A stretch of DNA of 64,000 bases. It comes from an uncultured Ectothiorhodospiraceae bacterium (GTDB lineage Bacteria; Pseudomonadota; Gammaproteobacteria; Nitrococcales; Nitrococcaceae). Shown piece by piece: positions 39,148-50,267 of this stretch. The position numbers and the translations under genes were made by a program. Numbering within the stretch: position 1 is the stretch's first letter; each line of letters opens with the position of its first letter. The notes below the pieces were generated by a model, which did no database searches, was not told the DNA's origin, and saw only the letters and a program-made list of their open reading frames with translations. The stretch covers positions 62,001-126,000 of the forward strand of contig CAJXKP010000001.1 of NCBI GenBank assembly GCA_913055565.1, written 5' to 3'.

Positions 39148-40218
39148 TTGAGCCAGCTCGACAACGATCTGCTGCTGCGTGCCCTGAACCGCGAGCCCGT
39201 GCCGCGCACGCCGGTCTGGATCATGCGCCAGGCCGGGCGCTACCTCCCCGAGTATCGCCGTATACGCGAACAGGCGGGCAGCTTTATGGCGCTGTGCCAG
39301 AACCCTGAGCTCGCCTGCCAGGTCACCCTGCAGCCCGTGGAGCGCTTCCGGCTCGACGCGGCTATCCTGTTCTCGGATATATTGACCATCCCCGAGGCCA
39401 TGGGCCTGGGCCTCTACTTTGAGCCCGGCGAGGGACCGCGCCTGAAGCATCCGGTCCGCGATGAGCGCGCCATCGACCAACTGCCGGTGCCGGACGCCCG
39501 CGACGAGCTCGGCTACGTACCCGACGCCATCCGCCTGACGCGCCGCGAGCTCCAGGGCCGCGTGCCACTGATCGGCTTCGCGGGCAGCCCCTGGACGCTC
39601 GCCACCTATATGGTTGAAGGCGAGAGCAGCCGCGAATTCCGTCGCATCAAGACCCTGCTCTACGATCGCCCGGAGCTGCTCCACCGGCTGCTCAGCAAGG
39701 CCGCCGACAGCATCACGGACTATCTCAATGCCCAGACCGAGGCTGGGGCGCAGGCGCTGATGATCTTCGATACCTGGGGTGGCGCCCTGTCTCACGAGGC
39801 CTACCACGCCTTCTCGCTAGCCTACGCCAAGCGCGTGATCAAGGGTCTGACCCGCCAGCGCGAGGGCCGCCATATCCCCGTGATCTTCTTCACCAAGAAC
39901 GGCGGTCTCTGGCTGGAGGCCATGGCCGACTCGGGCGCTGATGCCCTTGGCCTCGACTGGAGCACGAGCCTTGGCGAAGCGCGTCAGCGCGTCGGCGAAC
40001 GCGTCGCCCTCCAGGGCAACCTCGATCCCTGCGCCCTCTACGCCCGGCCCGAGACCATCCGCACCGAGGTCGCTCGCACACTGGCCGATTACGGCACCGG
40101 TCCGGGACATGTGTTCAACCTGGGCCATGGCGTCCACCCCGAGATCCAGCCCGACCATGTCGACGCCATGATCGAGGCCGTCCACGAGCTTAGTCCGGCC
40201 CATCATGAGCAGCGATAG
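39148..40218 (+). CDS. hemE: Uroporphyrinogen decarboxylase
   Basis: Removes four acetate carboxyl groups from uroporphyrinogen III to form coproporphyrinogen III in haem synthesis. It has 356 residues. The start TTG 39148 ([17 protein letters not shown]) aligns with known N-termini such as E. coli; an upstream ATG at 39049 would begin in the mobile element's terminal repeat and is disfavoured. Signatures are [42 protein letters not shown] and [12 protein letters not shown]. The stop overlaps the Nudix gene by 14 bases. Confidence 0.97.
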   Translation: MSQLDNDLLLRALNREPVPRTPVWIMRQAGRYLPEYRRIREQAGSFMALCQNPELACQVTLQPVERFRLDAAILFSDILTIPEAMGLGLYFEPGEGPRLKHPVRDERAIDQLPVPDARDELGYVPDAIRLTRRELQGRVPLIGFAGSPWTLATYMVEGESSREFRRIKTLLYDRPELLHRLLSKAADSITDYLNAQTEAGAQALMIFDTWGGALSHEAYHAFSLAYAKRVIKGLTRQREGRHIPVIFFTKNGGLWLEAMADSGADALGLDWSTSLGEARQRVGERVALQGNLDPCALYARPETIRTEVARTLADYGTGPGHVFNLGHGVHPEIQPDHVDAMIEAVHELSPAHHEQR

Positions 40219-40687
40219 CCCCTCCGCCGAACGCGACCTCGGTACGCGTCACGGCAAGCGGATACGGGTCCTATCGGCCGGTGTCGCCGTGATCCGGCCG
40301 GAGGGGCACGAGTGGCGCCTATTGCTGTTGCGCGCCTACCGCTACTGGGACTTCCCCAAGGGCAAGGTCGAGGCGGGCGAGACGCCGCTGGAGGGCGCCT
40401 GCCGCGAGGTTGCCGAGGAGAGCGGTATCACGGACTTGGACTTCCGATGGGGTGAGACCTACTTCGAAACGGGACCGTACGGTCCCGGCAAGATAGCGCG
40501 CTACTACGTGGCGCAGACCCGAAGCCAGGACGTCGTCCTGGGCATCGCCCCGGAGCTGGGGCGCCCCGAGCATCACGAGTATCGTTGGGTCGGCTTCGAT
40601 GAGGCCTTCCGCCTCGCCTCACCGCGCGTGCGACGCGTGTTGCGTTGGCTCAAGCGCCAATTACCGCCACGGCCCGACCAGCGTTAG
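40205..40687 (+). CDS. Nudix hydrolase
   Basis: Hydrolase of nucleoside diphosphates linked to another moiety; it resembles the bis(5'-nucleosyl)-tetraphosphatase type. It has 160 residues. The full Nudix box [20 protein letters not shown], then SGI, fits GX5EX7[18 protein letters not shown] precedes it, typical of the Ap4A group. The start ATG lies inside the hemE 3' end, so expression is coupled. The C-terminal part is basic. The exact substrate cannot be read from the sequence. Confidence 0.9.
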   Translation: MSSDSPSAERDLGTRHGKRIRVLSAGVAVIRPEGHEWRLLLLRAYRYWDFPKGKVEAGETPLEGACREVAEESGITDLDFRWGETYFETGPYGPGKIARYYVAQTRSQDVVLGIAPELGRPEHHEYRWVGFDEAFRLASPRVRRVLRWLKRQLPPRPDQR

Positions 40688-40734
40688 GCGAGCAACCCCG
40701 CGATAACCCGCCCACTGTCCCAGACTAGCCGCCC

Positions 40735-42150
40735 TCACGGTACTAATCGCTGCAGCCAGCGCACCAGCCGCCGCGTACCGGCACTGAATAGACGCGGTGC
40801 GTAATGCGTATTCACTACGCGACGGTGGATCTGCGACAGCGTGGGGTAGGCGTGAATCGCCGAGCTCACGTGGCCGAGCCGTACCCTGGCCTGCATGGCC
40901 AGGACCACCTCATGGATCAGCTCCCCGGCATGCGGGCCGAGAATGGTCGCGCCGAGGATACGGCCACGGCAAATGACCAACTGCATGCGCCCGTGTGCCT
41001 CCCCCTCGGCGTGGGCCCGATCGAGCTGGTCGAAGGGGAACGTCAGGACCTCGGCATCCGGGTAGCGCTGCCTCGCCTGCGACGGCGTGGGACCGACCCG
41101 AGCAAGCTCCGGATCGGTGTAGGTAACACCGGGAACGACGCGATAATCGATGCGCCGCGGCCAACGCAACACGGCATTGCTGATGATGACACCGGCCTGA
41201 TGCTCGGCCATGTGGGTGAACGGATAAGGCCCACAGACGTCGCCGCAGGCGAAGATGTGGCGCTGCGTCGTCCGCATCCGTCGGTCCACCAGGATACCGG
41301 CGCTGCCGCGGTCCACGCCCGCGGCGTCTAGGCCCAATCCCTCGACGTTGGGCGCCCGACCGGCGGCCACCAGCAGGGCATCTACCTCCACCGGCATACG
41401 GTCCTCGCCCCGCCGGGCGTAGACGCATTGGCGGTCACCGCTCGCCTCGACCCGCTCGACCCGCGTGCCCGGGCGCACAGCCACGCCCTCGGCGGCCATG
41501 ATCGCGCGTAACTCGCCCGCGATAGCCCGATCTTCCCGGGGCAGGATCTCCTCGGCCATGTCGAACAGCGTGACGCGGCTACCCAGCCGCTGGAACGCCT
41601 GAGCCAGCTCGACACCGACCGGGCCGGCACCCATTACCGCCAATCGCGCCGGCAGCCGCGTCTGGTCGAAGACGTCCTCATTGGTCCAATAGTCGACCTC
41701 CTCGAGCCCAGGAATAGCGGGTACGGCCGGCCTGGAACCGGTAGCGATCACAAAGCGCCGGGCCCTCAGCCGCTGCCCCTTGATCGCGATCTCATACGGG
41801 TTGCAAAAACGCGCCTCGCCGAACAGGACCTCAACACCGAGCTCACGAAGGCGTTCCGGATCATCATGGGCCTCGATCGTCGCAATCACGGCGCGTACGC
41901 GCTCGTTGACACCAGCGAGAGCCACCTCGGGGCGACAGCTCGGAAGACCAAAATCCCCGCCTCGGCGCATCAGCGAGGCGACCTTGGCCGACTTTATAAA
42001 GGTCTTGCTCGGAACGCAGCCGCAACGGAGGCAATCGCCACCGAGCCGGGGCGATTTCTCGACGAGGGTTACACGCAACCCCAGTTGGGCGGCGACACTC
42101 GCGGTCACCAGACCGCCAACCCCGCCTCCGACGATGATCAGATCACGCAA
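40735..42150 (-). CDS. FAD-dependent pyridine nucleotide-disulfide oxidoreductase (mercuric reductase/dihydrolipoamide dehydrogenase-like)
   Basis: A 471-residue flavoprotein with the glutathione reductase fold. The FAD loop is LIIVGGGVGGLVTASVAAQL, the redox disulfide is GGDCLRCGCVPSKTFIKSAK (CxxxxC with an additional central Cys), NAD(P) binds at LAVMGAGPVGVELAQAF and the ATPase-like GGD is HIFACGDVCGPYPFTH. The interface His is in HAYPTLSQIHRRV. It is a merA/lpd-like enzyme of the membrane-associated group often near DedA-type genes; no N-terminal HMA domain for mercury is present. The start is TTG 42150 with a GAGGGAAG site. Confidence 0.88.
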   Translation of the reverse strand: MRDLIIVGGGVGGLVTASVAAQLGLRVTLVEKSPRLGGDCLRCGCVPSKTFIKSAKVASLMRRGGDFGLPSCRPEVALAGVNERVRAVIATIEAHDDPERLRELGVEVLFGEARFCNPYEIAIKGQRLRARRFVIATGSRPAVPAIPGLEEVDYWTNEDVFDQTRLPARLAVMGAGPVGVELAQAFQRLGSRVTLFDMAEEILPREDRAIAGELRAIMAAEGVAVRPGTRVERVEASGDRQCVYARRGEDRMPVEVDALLVAAGRAPNVEGLGLDAAGVDRGSAGILVDRRMRTTQRHIFACGDVCGPYPFTHMAEHQAGVIISNAVLRWPRRIDYRVVPGVTYTDPELARVGPTPSQARQRYPDAEVLTFPFDQLDRAHAEGEAHGRMQLVICRGRILGATILGPHAGELIHEVVLAMQARVRLGHVSSAIHAYPTLSQIHRRVVNTHYAPRLFSAGTRRLVRWLQRLVP

Positions 42151-42316
42151 ATCGATCTTCCCTCACGACGTCTGTCAGGGCGCGGCCCGACCGTGGCCGC
42201 GAAGCCGGTGGCTACCAAACGGCATGATGACGCGCGATCGGAGCCCTATACATCCGTATTAGCGCGGAGCGAGCGATGGACCGGCTTGGGCGCGAACGTC
42301 GGCACAGGCATACTAA

Positions 42317-43360
<1,044 letters not shown>

Positions 43361-43413
43361 GCCGCGTCACCGCCGTGGGAACAGCTCGCAGCAACCAGTA
43401 ACGAGGGCGCGCC

Positions 43414-44226
43414 ATGGATCACTACGTCGTCATGGGCAACCCCATCGACCATTCCAAGTCGCCGCCGATACACCAGCTCTTCGCCGCGCAGACCGATCAG
43501 GCCATGAGCTATGAGCGACAGCTCGTGGCCGAGGGTGGCTTCGCCGAGGCCGTCGCGGCCTTCCAGGACAGCGGCGGCCGCGGCGCGAATGTAACGGTGC
43601 CGTTCAAGGAGCAGGCCTGGCACCTGGCTGATCGCCGCAGCCACCGCGCCGAGCGCGCGGGCGCCGTGAATACGCTCGCTTTCGAGGCAGGCGAGCGCTA
43701 CGGCGATAACACCGACGGCGCCGGCCTGGTCCGCGATATAGGCGTCAATCACGCGACTCGCCTGGCGGGCCGCGCCATCCTGGTCATCGGCGCCGGTGGC
43801 GCTGTACGCGGGGTCTTGCCCGCTATCCTGGCGTGCGGACCATCGTCCGTATGCATCGCCAACCGGACGGCGACGAAAGCGAGCGCTCTGGCACGCGAGA
43901 TGGCCGACCTCGGGGCCATCGAGGGTGGTGGCTTTGCCGAACTAGCGGGCCGGGGCTTCGATGTGGTCATTAATGCCACATCTTCCGGTCTGCACGGCGA
44001 GCTACCGCCGCTGCCGGACGGCCTCCTGAGCGAGGGGTGCCTGTGCTACGACATGGTCTACGCCGATGAGCCCACGGCCTTCGTACGCTGGGCGCGTGAA
44101 CAAGGCGCCGCCCAGGCCGTCGATGGCCTCGGCATGCTGGTCGAGCAAGCCGCCGAGTCGTTCCTGCTCTGGCGCGGCGTACGCCCAGACACGGCCCCCG
44201 TCATCGAGGCCCTGCGGCCGTCCTAG
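43414..44226 (+). CDS. aroE: Shikimate dehydrogenase
   Basis: NADPH-dependent reduction of 3-dehydroshikimate to shikimate. It has 270 residues. The N-terminal substrate domain has NPIDHSKSPPIHQLF and the catalytic Lys in NVTVPFKEQAW; the Asp is in NTDGAGLVRD. The Rossmann part is ILVIGAGGAVRGVLPAI, followed by NRTATKASALA. The C-terminus includes GLGMLVEQAAESFLLW. With aroK and aroB, three shikimate pathway genes are in this window. Confidence 0.97.
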   Translation: MDHYVVMGNPIDHSKSPPIHQLFAAQTDQAMSYERQLVAEGGFAEAVAAFQDSGGRGANVTVPFKEQAWHLADRRSHRAERAGAVNTLAFEAGERYGDNTDGAGLVRDIGVNHATRLAGRAILVIGAGGAVRGVLPAILACGPSSVCIANRTATKASALAREMADLGAIEGGGFAELAGRGFDVVINATSSGLHGELPPLPDGLLSEGCLCYDMVYADEPTAFVRWAREQGAAQAVDGLGMLVEQAAESFLLWRGVRPDTAPVIEALRPS

Positions 44227-44227
44227 C

Positions 44228-44251
44228 CCGTCGCCGGCGTGCCAGCGACGG
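44228..44251. terminator. Candidate bidirectional terminator between aroE and the aspartoacylase gene
   Basis: CCGTCGC (44228-44234) and GCGACGG (44245-44251) form a 7-bp stem with a 10-base loop in the 32-base gap between two converging genes. No T-run is seen, so termination is inferred from position only. Confidence 0.4.
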
Positions 44252-44258
44252 CCAGCGC

Positions 44259-45341
44259 TCACACGATGGGCGGCTCATCCTCCCAGCTCTGGTCCTCCTC
44301 CAGTTCGCGGCTAAAGGCCTCGACGTGGCGCGCGACCCGTCTCGCCGCATCGAAGCGCGCGAGATTGAACAGCGCCTCGCCCTCATGGACCAGCGGCAGA
44401 TTGTTCCGCCCGATAACGATGCCGGCGGTTGGGGCGACGACGGTCATCTCGGACTCCCCAAAGGGATCCGCGATAAACCCCAGCGTCTGGCCCTCGGTGA
44501 CGTGCGCCCCCAGTGGCACGATGGCGCGGAAGAGGCCATCCTGCTCACCGCGGACCCAGGCATTGTTATTAGCCACGTAGCTCTTACGACGCCCCTCGCG
44601 CTGGCGCTTGCTCGTACGCGGCGCCATCTCGAGCTGACGCATGACGCGCACGACCCCGCGCACCCCCGCCTTGATGGACTGCTCGTTAAAGCGCAATGCC
44701 TCGCCGGCCTCGTAGGTAATCACCGGCTTGCCGGACTCGCTGCACATATGCCGCAGGCTGCCCTCGATGAGCGGCGTATTCACGATCACGGGCGTGCCGA
44801 AGGCCTGCGCCATGGCTTCGCAGTCGGGCTCATCCAGATTGGCGCGGATCTGGGGCAGATTATCGCGGTGTACGGCCGCCGTGTGAAGATCGATCACGTG
44901 GCTGGCGTGCTCCACGATGCGCGTGCGGAACAGATAAGCCAGGCGCGCGGCGAGGGAACCGCGCTCGGTTCCCGGGAAGGCGCGATTGAGATCGCGCCGA
45001 TCCGGCAGATAGCGCGAACGGTCCGTGAAGCCGAAGACGTTCACAATCGGCACCGCCAGGAGGGTCCCCCGCAGCTGCCTCATCACGGGGAGCTGGAGCA
45101 GACGGCGGATGATCTCCACGCCGTTGATCTCATCGCCGTGAATGGCGGCGTTGACCAAAACGGTCGGCCCCGGCCGCCGGCCGTGGACGACGTGGACGGG
45201 CAATGACACCGGGGCATGGGTATACAGCAGCGCCGCCGGGATATCGATGGTCTGGCGGCTGCCAGCCGGAACCGCGACCCCGCCCACCTCAATGGCAGCC
45301 CGCGACTTCGAGCGACGCCGCCTGGGGGAGCTCTCGCTCAC
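44259..45341 (-). CDS. Succinylglutamate desuccinylase/aspartoacylase family protein
   Basis: Zinc-dependent M14-like amidohydrolase, 360 residues. The zinc site is NAAIHGDEINGVEIIRRL (HxxE) with the later His in ASHVIDLHTAAVHR, and PDRRDLNRAFPG is characteristic. The C-terminal half has a small beta domain (QTLGFIADPFGES). This subgroup is common in gammaproteobacteria, sometimes beside rimK-like ligases, and its substrate is not established. The start GTG overlaps the carbonic anhydrase stop (GTGA). A basic N-terminus (SPRRRRSKSRAA) is unusual. Confidence 0.85.
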   Translation of the reverse strand: MSESSPRRRRSKSRAAIEVGGVAVPAGSRQTIDIPAALLYTHAPVSLPVHVVHGRRPGPTVLVNAAIHGDEINGVEIIRRLLQLPVMRQLRGTLLAVPIVNVFGFTDRSRYLPDRRDLNRAFPGTERGSLAARLAYLFRTRIVEHASHVIDLHTAAVHRDNLPQIRANLDEPDCEAMAQAFGTPVIVNTPLIEGSLRHMCSESGKPVITYEAGEALRFNEQSIKAGVRGVVRVMRQLEMAPRTSKRQREGRRKSYVANNNAWVRGEQDGLFRAIVPLGAHVTEGQTLGFIADPFGESEMTVVAPTAGIVIGRNNLPLVHEGEALFNLARFDAARRVARHVEAFSRELEEDQSWEDEPPIV

Positions 45342-45868
45342 GCGCTACCCTCGTGGCGTTGCTTCAGACTGACGTAGTGGCGCGCCGAGTAGACCAGCTG
45401 CTCGCGATCCTCATCGGTGAGCTCGCGTGCCTTGCGCACCGGCGAGCCGAAATACAGATGCCCCGACACCAGGCGTTTACCCGGTGGCACGAGGGCGTTG
45501 GCGCCCACGATGACGTCATCCTCGACCACGGCACCGTCCATCACCGTCGCGCCCATGCCCACCAGGACCCGATCGCCAAGCGTGCAGGCATGGATAATGG
45601 CGCGGTGGCCGATGGTGACATCGGCGCCGATGCGCGTGGCCAAACCACCGGGGGTATACGGTCCATCGTGGGTGACATGCACCACCGTGCCATCCTGGAT
45701 GTTGGTGCGCGCCGCCACCTCGATGGTATTGACGTCACCACGCATGACCGTCGTCGGCCAGACCGAGACGTCCTCGCCAAGGCGGACGTCACCGACGACG
45801 ACCGCGGTCTCATCGACCCAGGCACCATCCGACAGCATAGGTGCCATGCCCTCAAGCGTCCTAATCAT
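45338..45868 (-). CDS. Gamma-class carbonic anhydrase family protein
   Basis: Trimeric left-handed beta-helix protein of the YrdA/CaiE group. It has 176 residues. Hexapeptide repeats run from about residue 15 to 130, including VWPTTVMRGDVNTIEVAAR. Metal-ligand histidines can be seen in VVHVTHDG and VTIGHRAIIHACTLG. It may bind zinc or iron and have weak carbonic anhydrase activity, as in family members. It lies 12 bases after gor and overlaps the aspartoacylase gene. Confidence 0.92.
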   Translation of the reverse strand: MIRTLEGMAPMLSDGAWVDETAVVVGDVRLGEDVSVWPTTVMRGDVNTIEVAARTNIQDGTVVHVTHDGPYTPGGLATRIGADVTIGHRAIIHACTLGDRVLVGMGATVMDGAVVEDDVIVGANALVPPGKRLVSGHLYFGSPVRKARELTDEDREQLVYSARHYVSLKQRHEGSA

Positions 45869-45880
45869 GCCTTCGCTCCC

Positions 45881-47233
45881 TTAGGTCATGGTGACCAATT
45901 CCTCGGCGGCCGTGGGATGGATCGCCACGGTATTATCCAGATCGGCCTTGCGCGCGCCCATGCGGACGGCGACGGCGAAGCCCTGGAGCATCTCATCGCT
46001 CCCGATGCCGAAAAGATGGACCCCCACTACCTTCTCGTCATCGCCGACACAGACCAGTTTCATAAAGCTGCGGCGCTTGTTCTCGGGCGCCTCCAGGGCG
46101 AAATCCATGGGCGTAAAGCGCGTCTCGTAACAGCGTACCGCGGCGTCGCCGTACTGCTCGCGGGCCTGCGGCTCGGTTAGCCCGACGGTCCCCATGGGCG
46201 GATGCGTGAACACGACGGTCGGGATGGCGCTGTAATCCAGATAGCTATCCCCGGCCCCGCCATAGACGCGATCGGCCAGGCGGCGGCCCGCCGCGATGGC
46301 CACGGGGGTGAGCTCGTAGGACCCGATAACGTCGCCCAGGGCGAAGATATGGGCTTGGTTCGTGACCTGATAGCGATCCACCGGGATGGTGCCGTTATCG
46401 GCCAACTCAACCCCCGCGTTCGCCAAGCCGAGATCCTCCGTACTGGGATCACGCCCGATGGCCCAGATGAGCTTGTCCATGCCGGTGAGCTCGCGACCGT
46501 CCTCACCATAGAGGGTGAGCTTCTCACCGGCCTCGACACCCACGGGTTGGAACCCGGTCACGACCTCGATGCCATCGGCCTCGGCGGCCTCCATGAGGCC
46601 TTCCCGCAGGATAGGATCAAACGCGCGCAGCGGCTCCTGACGGCGGATCACCAGCCTCACGCGGCTCCCTAACTGGCGCAGCATCGAGGCGAGCTCGACG
46701 GCAATATAGCCCGCCCCCACAACCGCAACGTCCTCGGGGCGATCGCGCAGGGCGAAGAAGCCATTGGAATCGATGCCCAGGTCGGCCCCGGGGATCGCGG
46801 GCCAGCTCGGCCGGCCACCGACCGCCACCAGGAACCGATCCGCGCTGTACTGCTCGCCGGCGACCTCGATGGTATGCGGGTCCAGAAAGCGCGCCCGGCC
46901 GGTAATGGCAGTCACGCCGGCCTTGTCCAGGTTGCTCTGATAGATGTCGTTGAGGCGCTCGATGTAGGCCTCGCGCCGCGCCACCAGCGTACCCCAGTCC
47001 AGGCCGCGGCGAGCCACGTCGAAGCCAAAGGCCTCGGCATGCCCCAGGGCCGCGGCGTGATGGGCCGCGTTCCACATCACCTTCTTCGGCACACAGCCGA
47101 CGTTAACGCAGGTCCCCCCGAACCGGTCCTCCTCGACCACGGCCACGCTCGCGCCATGGGCCGCCGCCCGTCGAGCCGTTGCGATACCACCGCTACCGCC
47201 CCCTATACAGATAAGATCGAACTGATTCGCCAT
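45881..47233 (-). CDS. gor: Glutathione-disulfide reductase
   Basis: NADPH-dependent FAD enzyme that keeps glutathione reduced. It has 450 residues. FAD loop [18 protein letters not shown], redox disulfide [21 protein letters not shown] loop [17 protein letters not shown] with [11 protein letters not shown], then [19 protein letters not shown] and the C-terminal catalytic [11 protein letters not shown]. The pattern VGCVPKK and the arginines after the NADPH loop favour glutathione reductase over lipoamide dehydrogenase. It is the first of three genes with the carbonic anhydrase and aspartoacylase. Confidence 0.95.
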   Translation of the reverse strand: MANQFDLICIGGGSGGIATARRAAAHGASVAVVEEDRFGGTCVNVGCVPKKVMWNAAHHAAALGHAEAFGFDVARRGLDWGTLVARREAYIERLNDIYQSNLDKAGVTAITGRARFLDPHTIEVAGEQYSADRFLVAVGGRPSWPAIPGADLGIDSNGFFALRDRPEDVAVVGAGYIAVELASMLRQLGSRVRLVIRRQEPLRAFDPILREGLMEAAEADGIEVVTGFQPVGVEAGEKLTLYGEDGRELTGMDKLIWAIGRDPSTEDLGLANAGVELADNGTIPVDRYQVTNQAHIFALGDVIGSYELTPVAIAAGRRLADRVYGGAGDSYLDYSAIPTVVFTHPPMGTVGLTEPQAREQYGDAAVRCYETRFTPMDFALEAPENKRRSFMKLVCVGDDEKVVGVHLFGIGSDEMLQGFAVAVRMGARKADLDNTVAIHPTAAEELVTMT

Positions 47234-47313
47234 GACCTACTAGCACCTCGTCGCCTGCGCCGTTATGCGGCACAATCTACGCGACCCACGACACTACGAG
47301 CAAAGCCCCGTCC

Positions 47314-49353
47314 ATGACGAACCCCGTTACCGATACCAGCGGCCTACCTCGCTTCAGCGAGATACGCGCCGAGCATGTCGAGCCCGCCATCGATGAGCTC
47401 CTGGCCGAGAGCCGTCAGGCCGTCGAGGATCTCCTCGCACGCAACGGCGACTACACCTGGTCCAACCTGGTCGCCCCGTTGGAGGCGATCCATGACCGGC
47501 TCCACAAGGCGTGGTCCCCGGTCTCGCATCTCAACGCGGTGGTTAATAGCGACGAGCTCCGCGCGGCCTACAACGCGTGTGTGCCCAAGTTGACCGCCTT
47601 TGAGACCGAGCTCGCCCAGGACGAGCGCCTCTACCAGGCCTATCGCCAGGTACGCGAGCGCCGCGATTTCGCCGACCTCACCGCCGCCCAGAAGCGCAGT
47701 GTCGACAACGCCCTGCGCGATTTCCAGCTGGCGGGTGTTGCCTTGCCCCAGGCGGACAAGGTGCGCTTCGCCCAGATCGCCGAACGGCTCAGCGAGCTCA
47801 GCAGTCGCTTTAGCGACAACCTGCTGGACGCCACCCATGCCTGGTCGCTGGATCTCACAGACCACTCGCAGGTCGCGGGCCTGCCGGAGTCGGCGCTGGG
47901 AGTAATGCGCCAGAACGCGGCTAGCGCGGGTAGCGACGGCTGGCGCGTCACCCTGGACATGCCCGTCGTTCAGGCGATTCTGACCCACGCCGACGACCGC
48001 GAGCTGCGCTACCAGGTCTACCAGGCCTTCACTACGCGCGCCTCGGACGTCGGCCCCAACGCCGGCGCCTACGACAACGGCCCGATCATGGACGAGATCA
48101 TGGCCCTGCGCTGCGAGCAGGCGCGACTGCTGGGCTATAACAACCCGGCCGAGGTCTCGCTGATCCCCAAGATGGCTGAATCCGTGGAACAGGTGCAGGG
48201 GTTCCTGGATGATCTCGCCGCCAAGAGCGTGCCAGCTGCCCAACGCGAGCTCGCCGAGCTCCAATGCTACGCCCGCGACGAGCACGGCGTGGACCAGCTG
48301 GAGGCCTGGGATATCGGCTACTACGCCGAGAAGCTACGCCAGGCACGCTACGACATCTCGCCCGAGGACCTGCGCCCCTACTTCCCCGTGGACCGGACCA
48401 TCCACGGCCTTTTCCAGGTGGTCGAGCGCCTCTACGGGGTACGCATCGCCCAGGAGGCCAACGACGACGTCTGGCACCCCGAGGTCCGCTTCTACACCGT
48501 GCGCGATGCGGATGGCAGCCCTCGCGCCCATTTCTATATGGATCTCTACGCGCGAGCGAACAAGCGCGGCGGCGCCTGGCTCGCCATCTGTCGTAGCCGC
48601 CATCGCAGCGACACGGGCGTCCAGCTACCCGTGGCCTTTTTGACCTGCAACGTGACGCCGCCGGTCGGCGACGACCCCGCGCTGCTCAGCCACGACGAGG
48701 TCCAGACGCTGTTCCACGAGTTCGGGCACGGCCTGCACCACATGCTCACGCAGGTCGACACCCCCAGCGTCGCCGGTATTAGCGGGGTAGCCTGGGATGC
48801 CGTCGAACTGCCTAGCCAATTCATGGAGAACTGGACCTGGGAGCGCGAGGCGCTCGACCTGTTCGCGGCGCACTACCAGACCGGCGACCCCATCCCGGCC
48901 GAGCTGTTCGAGCGCCTCCAGGCCGCCCGCAACTTCCAGGCAGCCATGCGCATGGTCCGCCAGCTGGAGTTCTCGCTATTCGATCTGCGGCTGCATGCGG
49001 AGTACGACCCCGGGCATGGTCCCGGCATCCATGCGCTGCTCGACGCGGTCCGCTCGCAGATCGCCGTGGTCCGTCCGCCATCGTTCAATCGCTTTCCCAA
49101 CACCTTCGGCCACATCTTCGCCGGGCCCTACGCGGCGGGCTATTACAGCTACAAGTGGGCCGAGGTGCTATCGGCGGACGCCTACGCGCGTTTTGAGGAA
49201 GAAGGCATCTTCAATGCCGAGACCGGGCGCGATTTCCGCGAGCAGATACTTGAGCGGGGCGGCTCCGCGGACGCCATGGCGCTGTTCCAGGCCTTCCGTG
49301 GCCGACCACCCAGCGTCGAGCCGCTGCTCCGCCACAGCGGCCTGGCCGCCTGA
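47314..49353 (+). CDS. prlC: Oligopeptidase A
   Basis: Cytoplasmic M3 zinc metallopeptidase that degrades signal peptides and other oligopeptides. It has 679 residues, the normal size. The zinc motif is TLFHEFGHGLHHMLTQ (HExxH), with the third ligand Glu in VAWDAVELPSQFMENW. N-terminal LPRFSEIRAEHVEPAIDELL is typical of PrlC. The start ATG at 47314 follows the divergent gor after 80 bases. xthA follows after 63 bases. Confidence 0.97.
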   Translation: MTNPVTDTSGLPRFSEIRAEHVEPAIDELLAESRQAVEDLLARNGDYTWSNLVAPLEAIHDRLHKAWSPVSHLNAVVNSDELRAAYNACVPKLTAFETELAQDERLYQAYRQVRERRDFADLTAAQKRSVDNALRDFQLAGVALPQADKVRFAQIAERLSELSSRFSDNLLDATHAWSLDLTDHSQVAGLPESALGVMRQNAASAGSDGWRVTLDMPVVQAILTHADDRELRYQVYQAFTTRASDVGPNAGAYDNGPIMDEIMALRCEQARLLGYNNPAEVSLIPKMAESVEQVQGFLDDLAAKSVPAAQRELAELQCYARDEHGVDQLEAWDIGYYAEKLRQARYDISPEDLRPYFPVDRTIHGLFQVVERLYGVRIAQEANDDVWHPEVRFYTVRDADGSPRAHFYMDLYARANKRGGAWLAICRSRHRSDTGVQLPVAFLTCNVTPPVGDDPALLSHDEVQTLFHEFGHGLHHMLTQVDTPSVAGISGVAWDAVELPSQFMENWTWEREALDLFAAHYQTGDPIPAELFERLQAARNFQAAMRMVRQLEFSLFDLRLHAEYDPGHGPGIHALLDAVRSQIAVVRPPSFNRFPNTFGHIFAGPYAAGYYSYKWAEVLSADAYARFEEEGIFNAETGRDFREQILERGGSADAMALFQAFRGRPPSVEPLLRHSGLAA

Positions 49354-49416
49354 ATCCAGCGCCCGCGTCCCGGGCGGGAACGCCGCTAACGCCAACGAGC
49401 CGAGGGGTTTGGGATC

Positions 49417-50181
49417 GTGAGAATAGCCTCCTGGAACGTCAACTCGCTGAATGTGCGCCTAAACCACGTCACGGCCTGGTGCCAGCAACAGCAGCCGGCC
49501 ATCCTGGCCCTGCAGGAGACCAAGCTCGCCGACGAGCGCTTCCCCGTTGCCAGCATCGAGGAGGCGGGCTACCACGTCGCCTACAGCGGGCAGAAGACCT
49601 ACAACGGCGTCGCCGTATTAAGCCGCGAGCAGCCGTGTGACATCGTTACCGATATCCCGGGCACGGACGATCCCGCCCGGCGGGTCCTGGCTGCCACAGT
49701 GGGCTCACTGAGACTAATCAACCTCTATGTGCCGAACGGCAAGGCCGTGGGCACGGCCAAATACGACTACAAACTGGGCTGGCTGGCGAGCCTTCGGGAC
49801 TGGCTACGCGACGAGCTCGCCGAGCACGATCGGATCGCCGTGGTGGGCGACTTCAACATCGCCCCCGAGGACCGTGACGTGCACGACCCCGAGGAATGGC
49901 ACGAGGGCATCCTCTGCAGCACCCCCGAGCGCGACGCCTTCCAAGCCCTCTGCCAGCTCGGCTTCAGCGACAGCTTCCGCGCCTTCGAGCACCCGGAGGC
50001 AACCTTCTCCTGGTGGGACTACCGCACCAACAACTTCAAGCGAAACCGGGGGCTGCGCATCGATCTCATACTGACGAGTCCAGCCCTAACGCCGGCGCTG
50101 ACAACCAGCTACGTCGATCCCGAGCCGCGGCGCTGGGAGCGCCCCTCGGACCACGCGCCGGTCGTCGCTGAGCTGAGCTGA
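49417..50181 (+). CDS. xthA: Exodeoxyribonuclease III
   Basis: AP endonuclease and 3'-5' exonuclease of base-excision repair. It has 254 residues. Metal and catalytic residues are visible: ASWNVNSLNVRL, ALQETKLADERFP, VGDFNIAPEDRDV, WWDYRTNNFKRNRGLRIDLI and the terminal His in RPSDHAPVVAEL. The start is GTG 49417 with a GAGGGG site. A 10-bp inverted repeat follows its end. Confidence 0.97.
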   Translation: MRIASWNVNSLNVRLNHVTAWCQQQQPAILALQETKLADERFPVASIEEAGYHVAYSGQKTYNGVAVLSREQPCDIVTDIPGTDDPARRVLAATVGSLRLINLYVPNGKAVGTAKYDYKLGWLASLRDWLRDELAEHDRIAVVGDFNIAPEDRDVHDPEEWHEGILCSTPERDAFQALCQLGFSDSFRAFEHPEATFSWWDYRTNNFKRNRGLRIDLILTSPALTPALTTSYVDPEPRRWERPSDHAPVVAELS

Positions 50182-50202
50182 GGCTGACGGCGCCCCGGCG
50201 CG

Positions 50203-50238
50203 CACGGCGGCGCAACGGTAGCTCGCTCCGCCGCCGTG
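50203..50238 (+). terminator. Candidate hairpin after xthA
   Basis: CACGGCGGCG (50203-50212) and CGCCGCCGTG (50229-50238) make a perfect 10-bp stem with a 16-base loop, 21 bases after the xthA stop. There is no long T-run, so it is a possible Rho-independent-like or stabilising structure. Confidence 0.45.
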
Positions 50239-50267
50239 TTCGCCTAACAAGACGGCCCGAGAGGACC

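Noticed and set aside
40735-42150. Calling the flavoprotein a true mercuric reductase
   Set aside because: No N-terminal HMA domain, no C-terminal vicinal Cys pair and no mer genes nearby.
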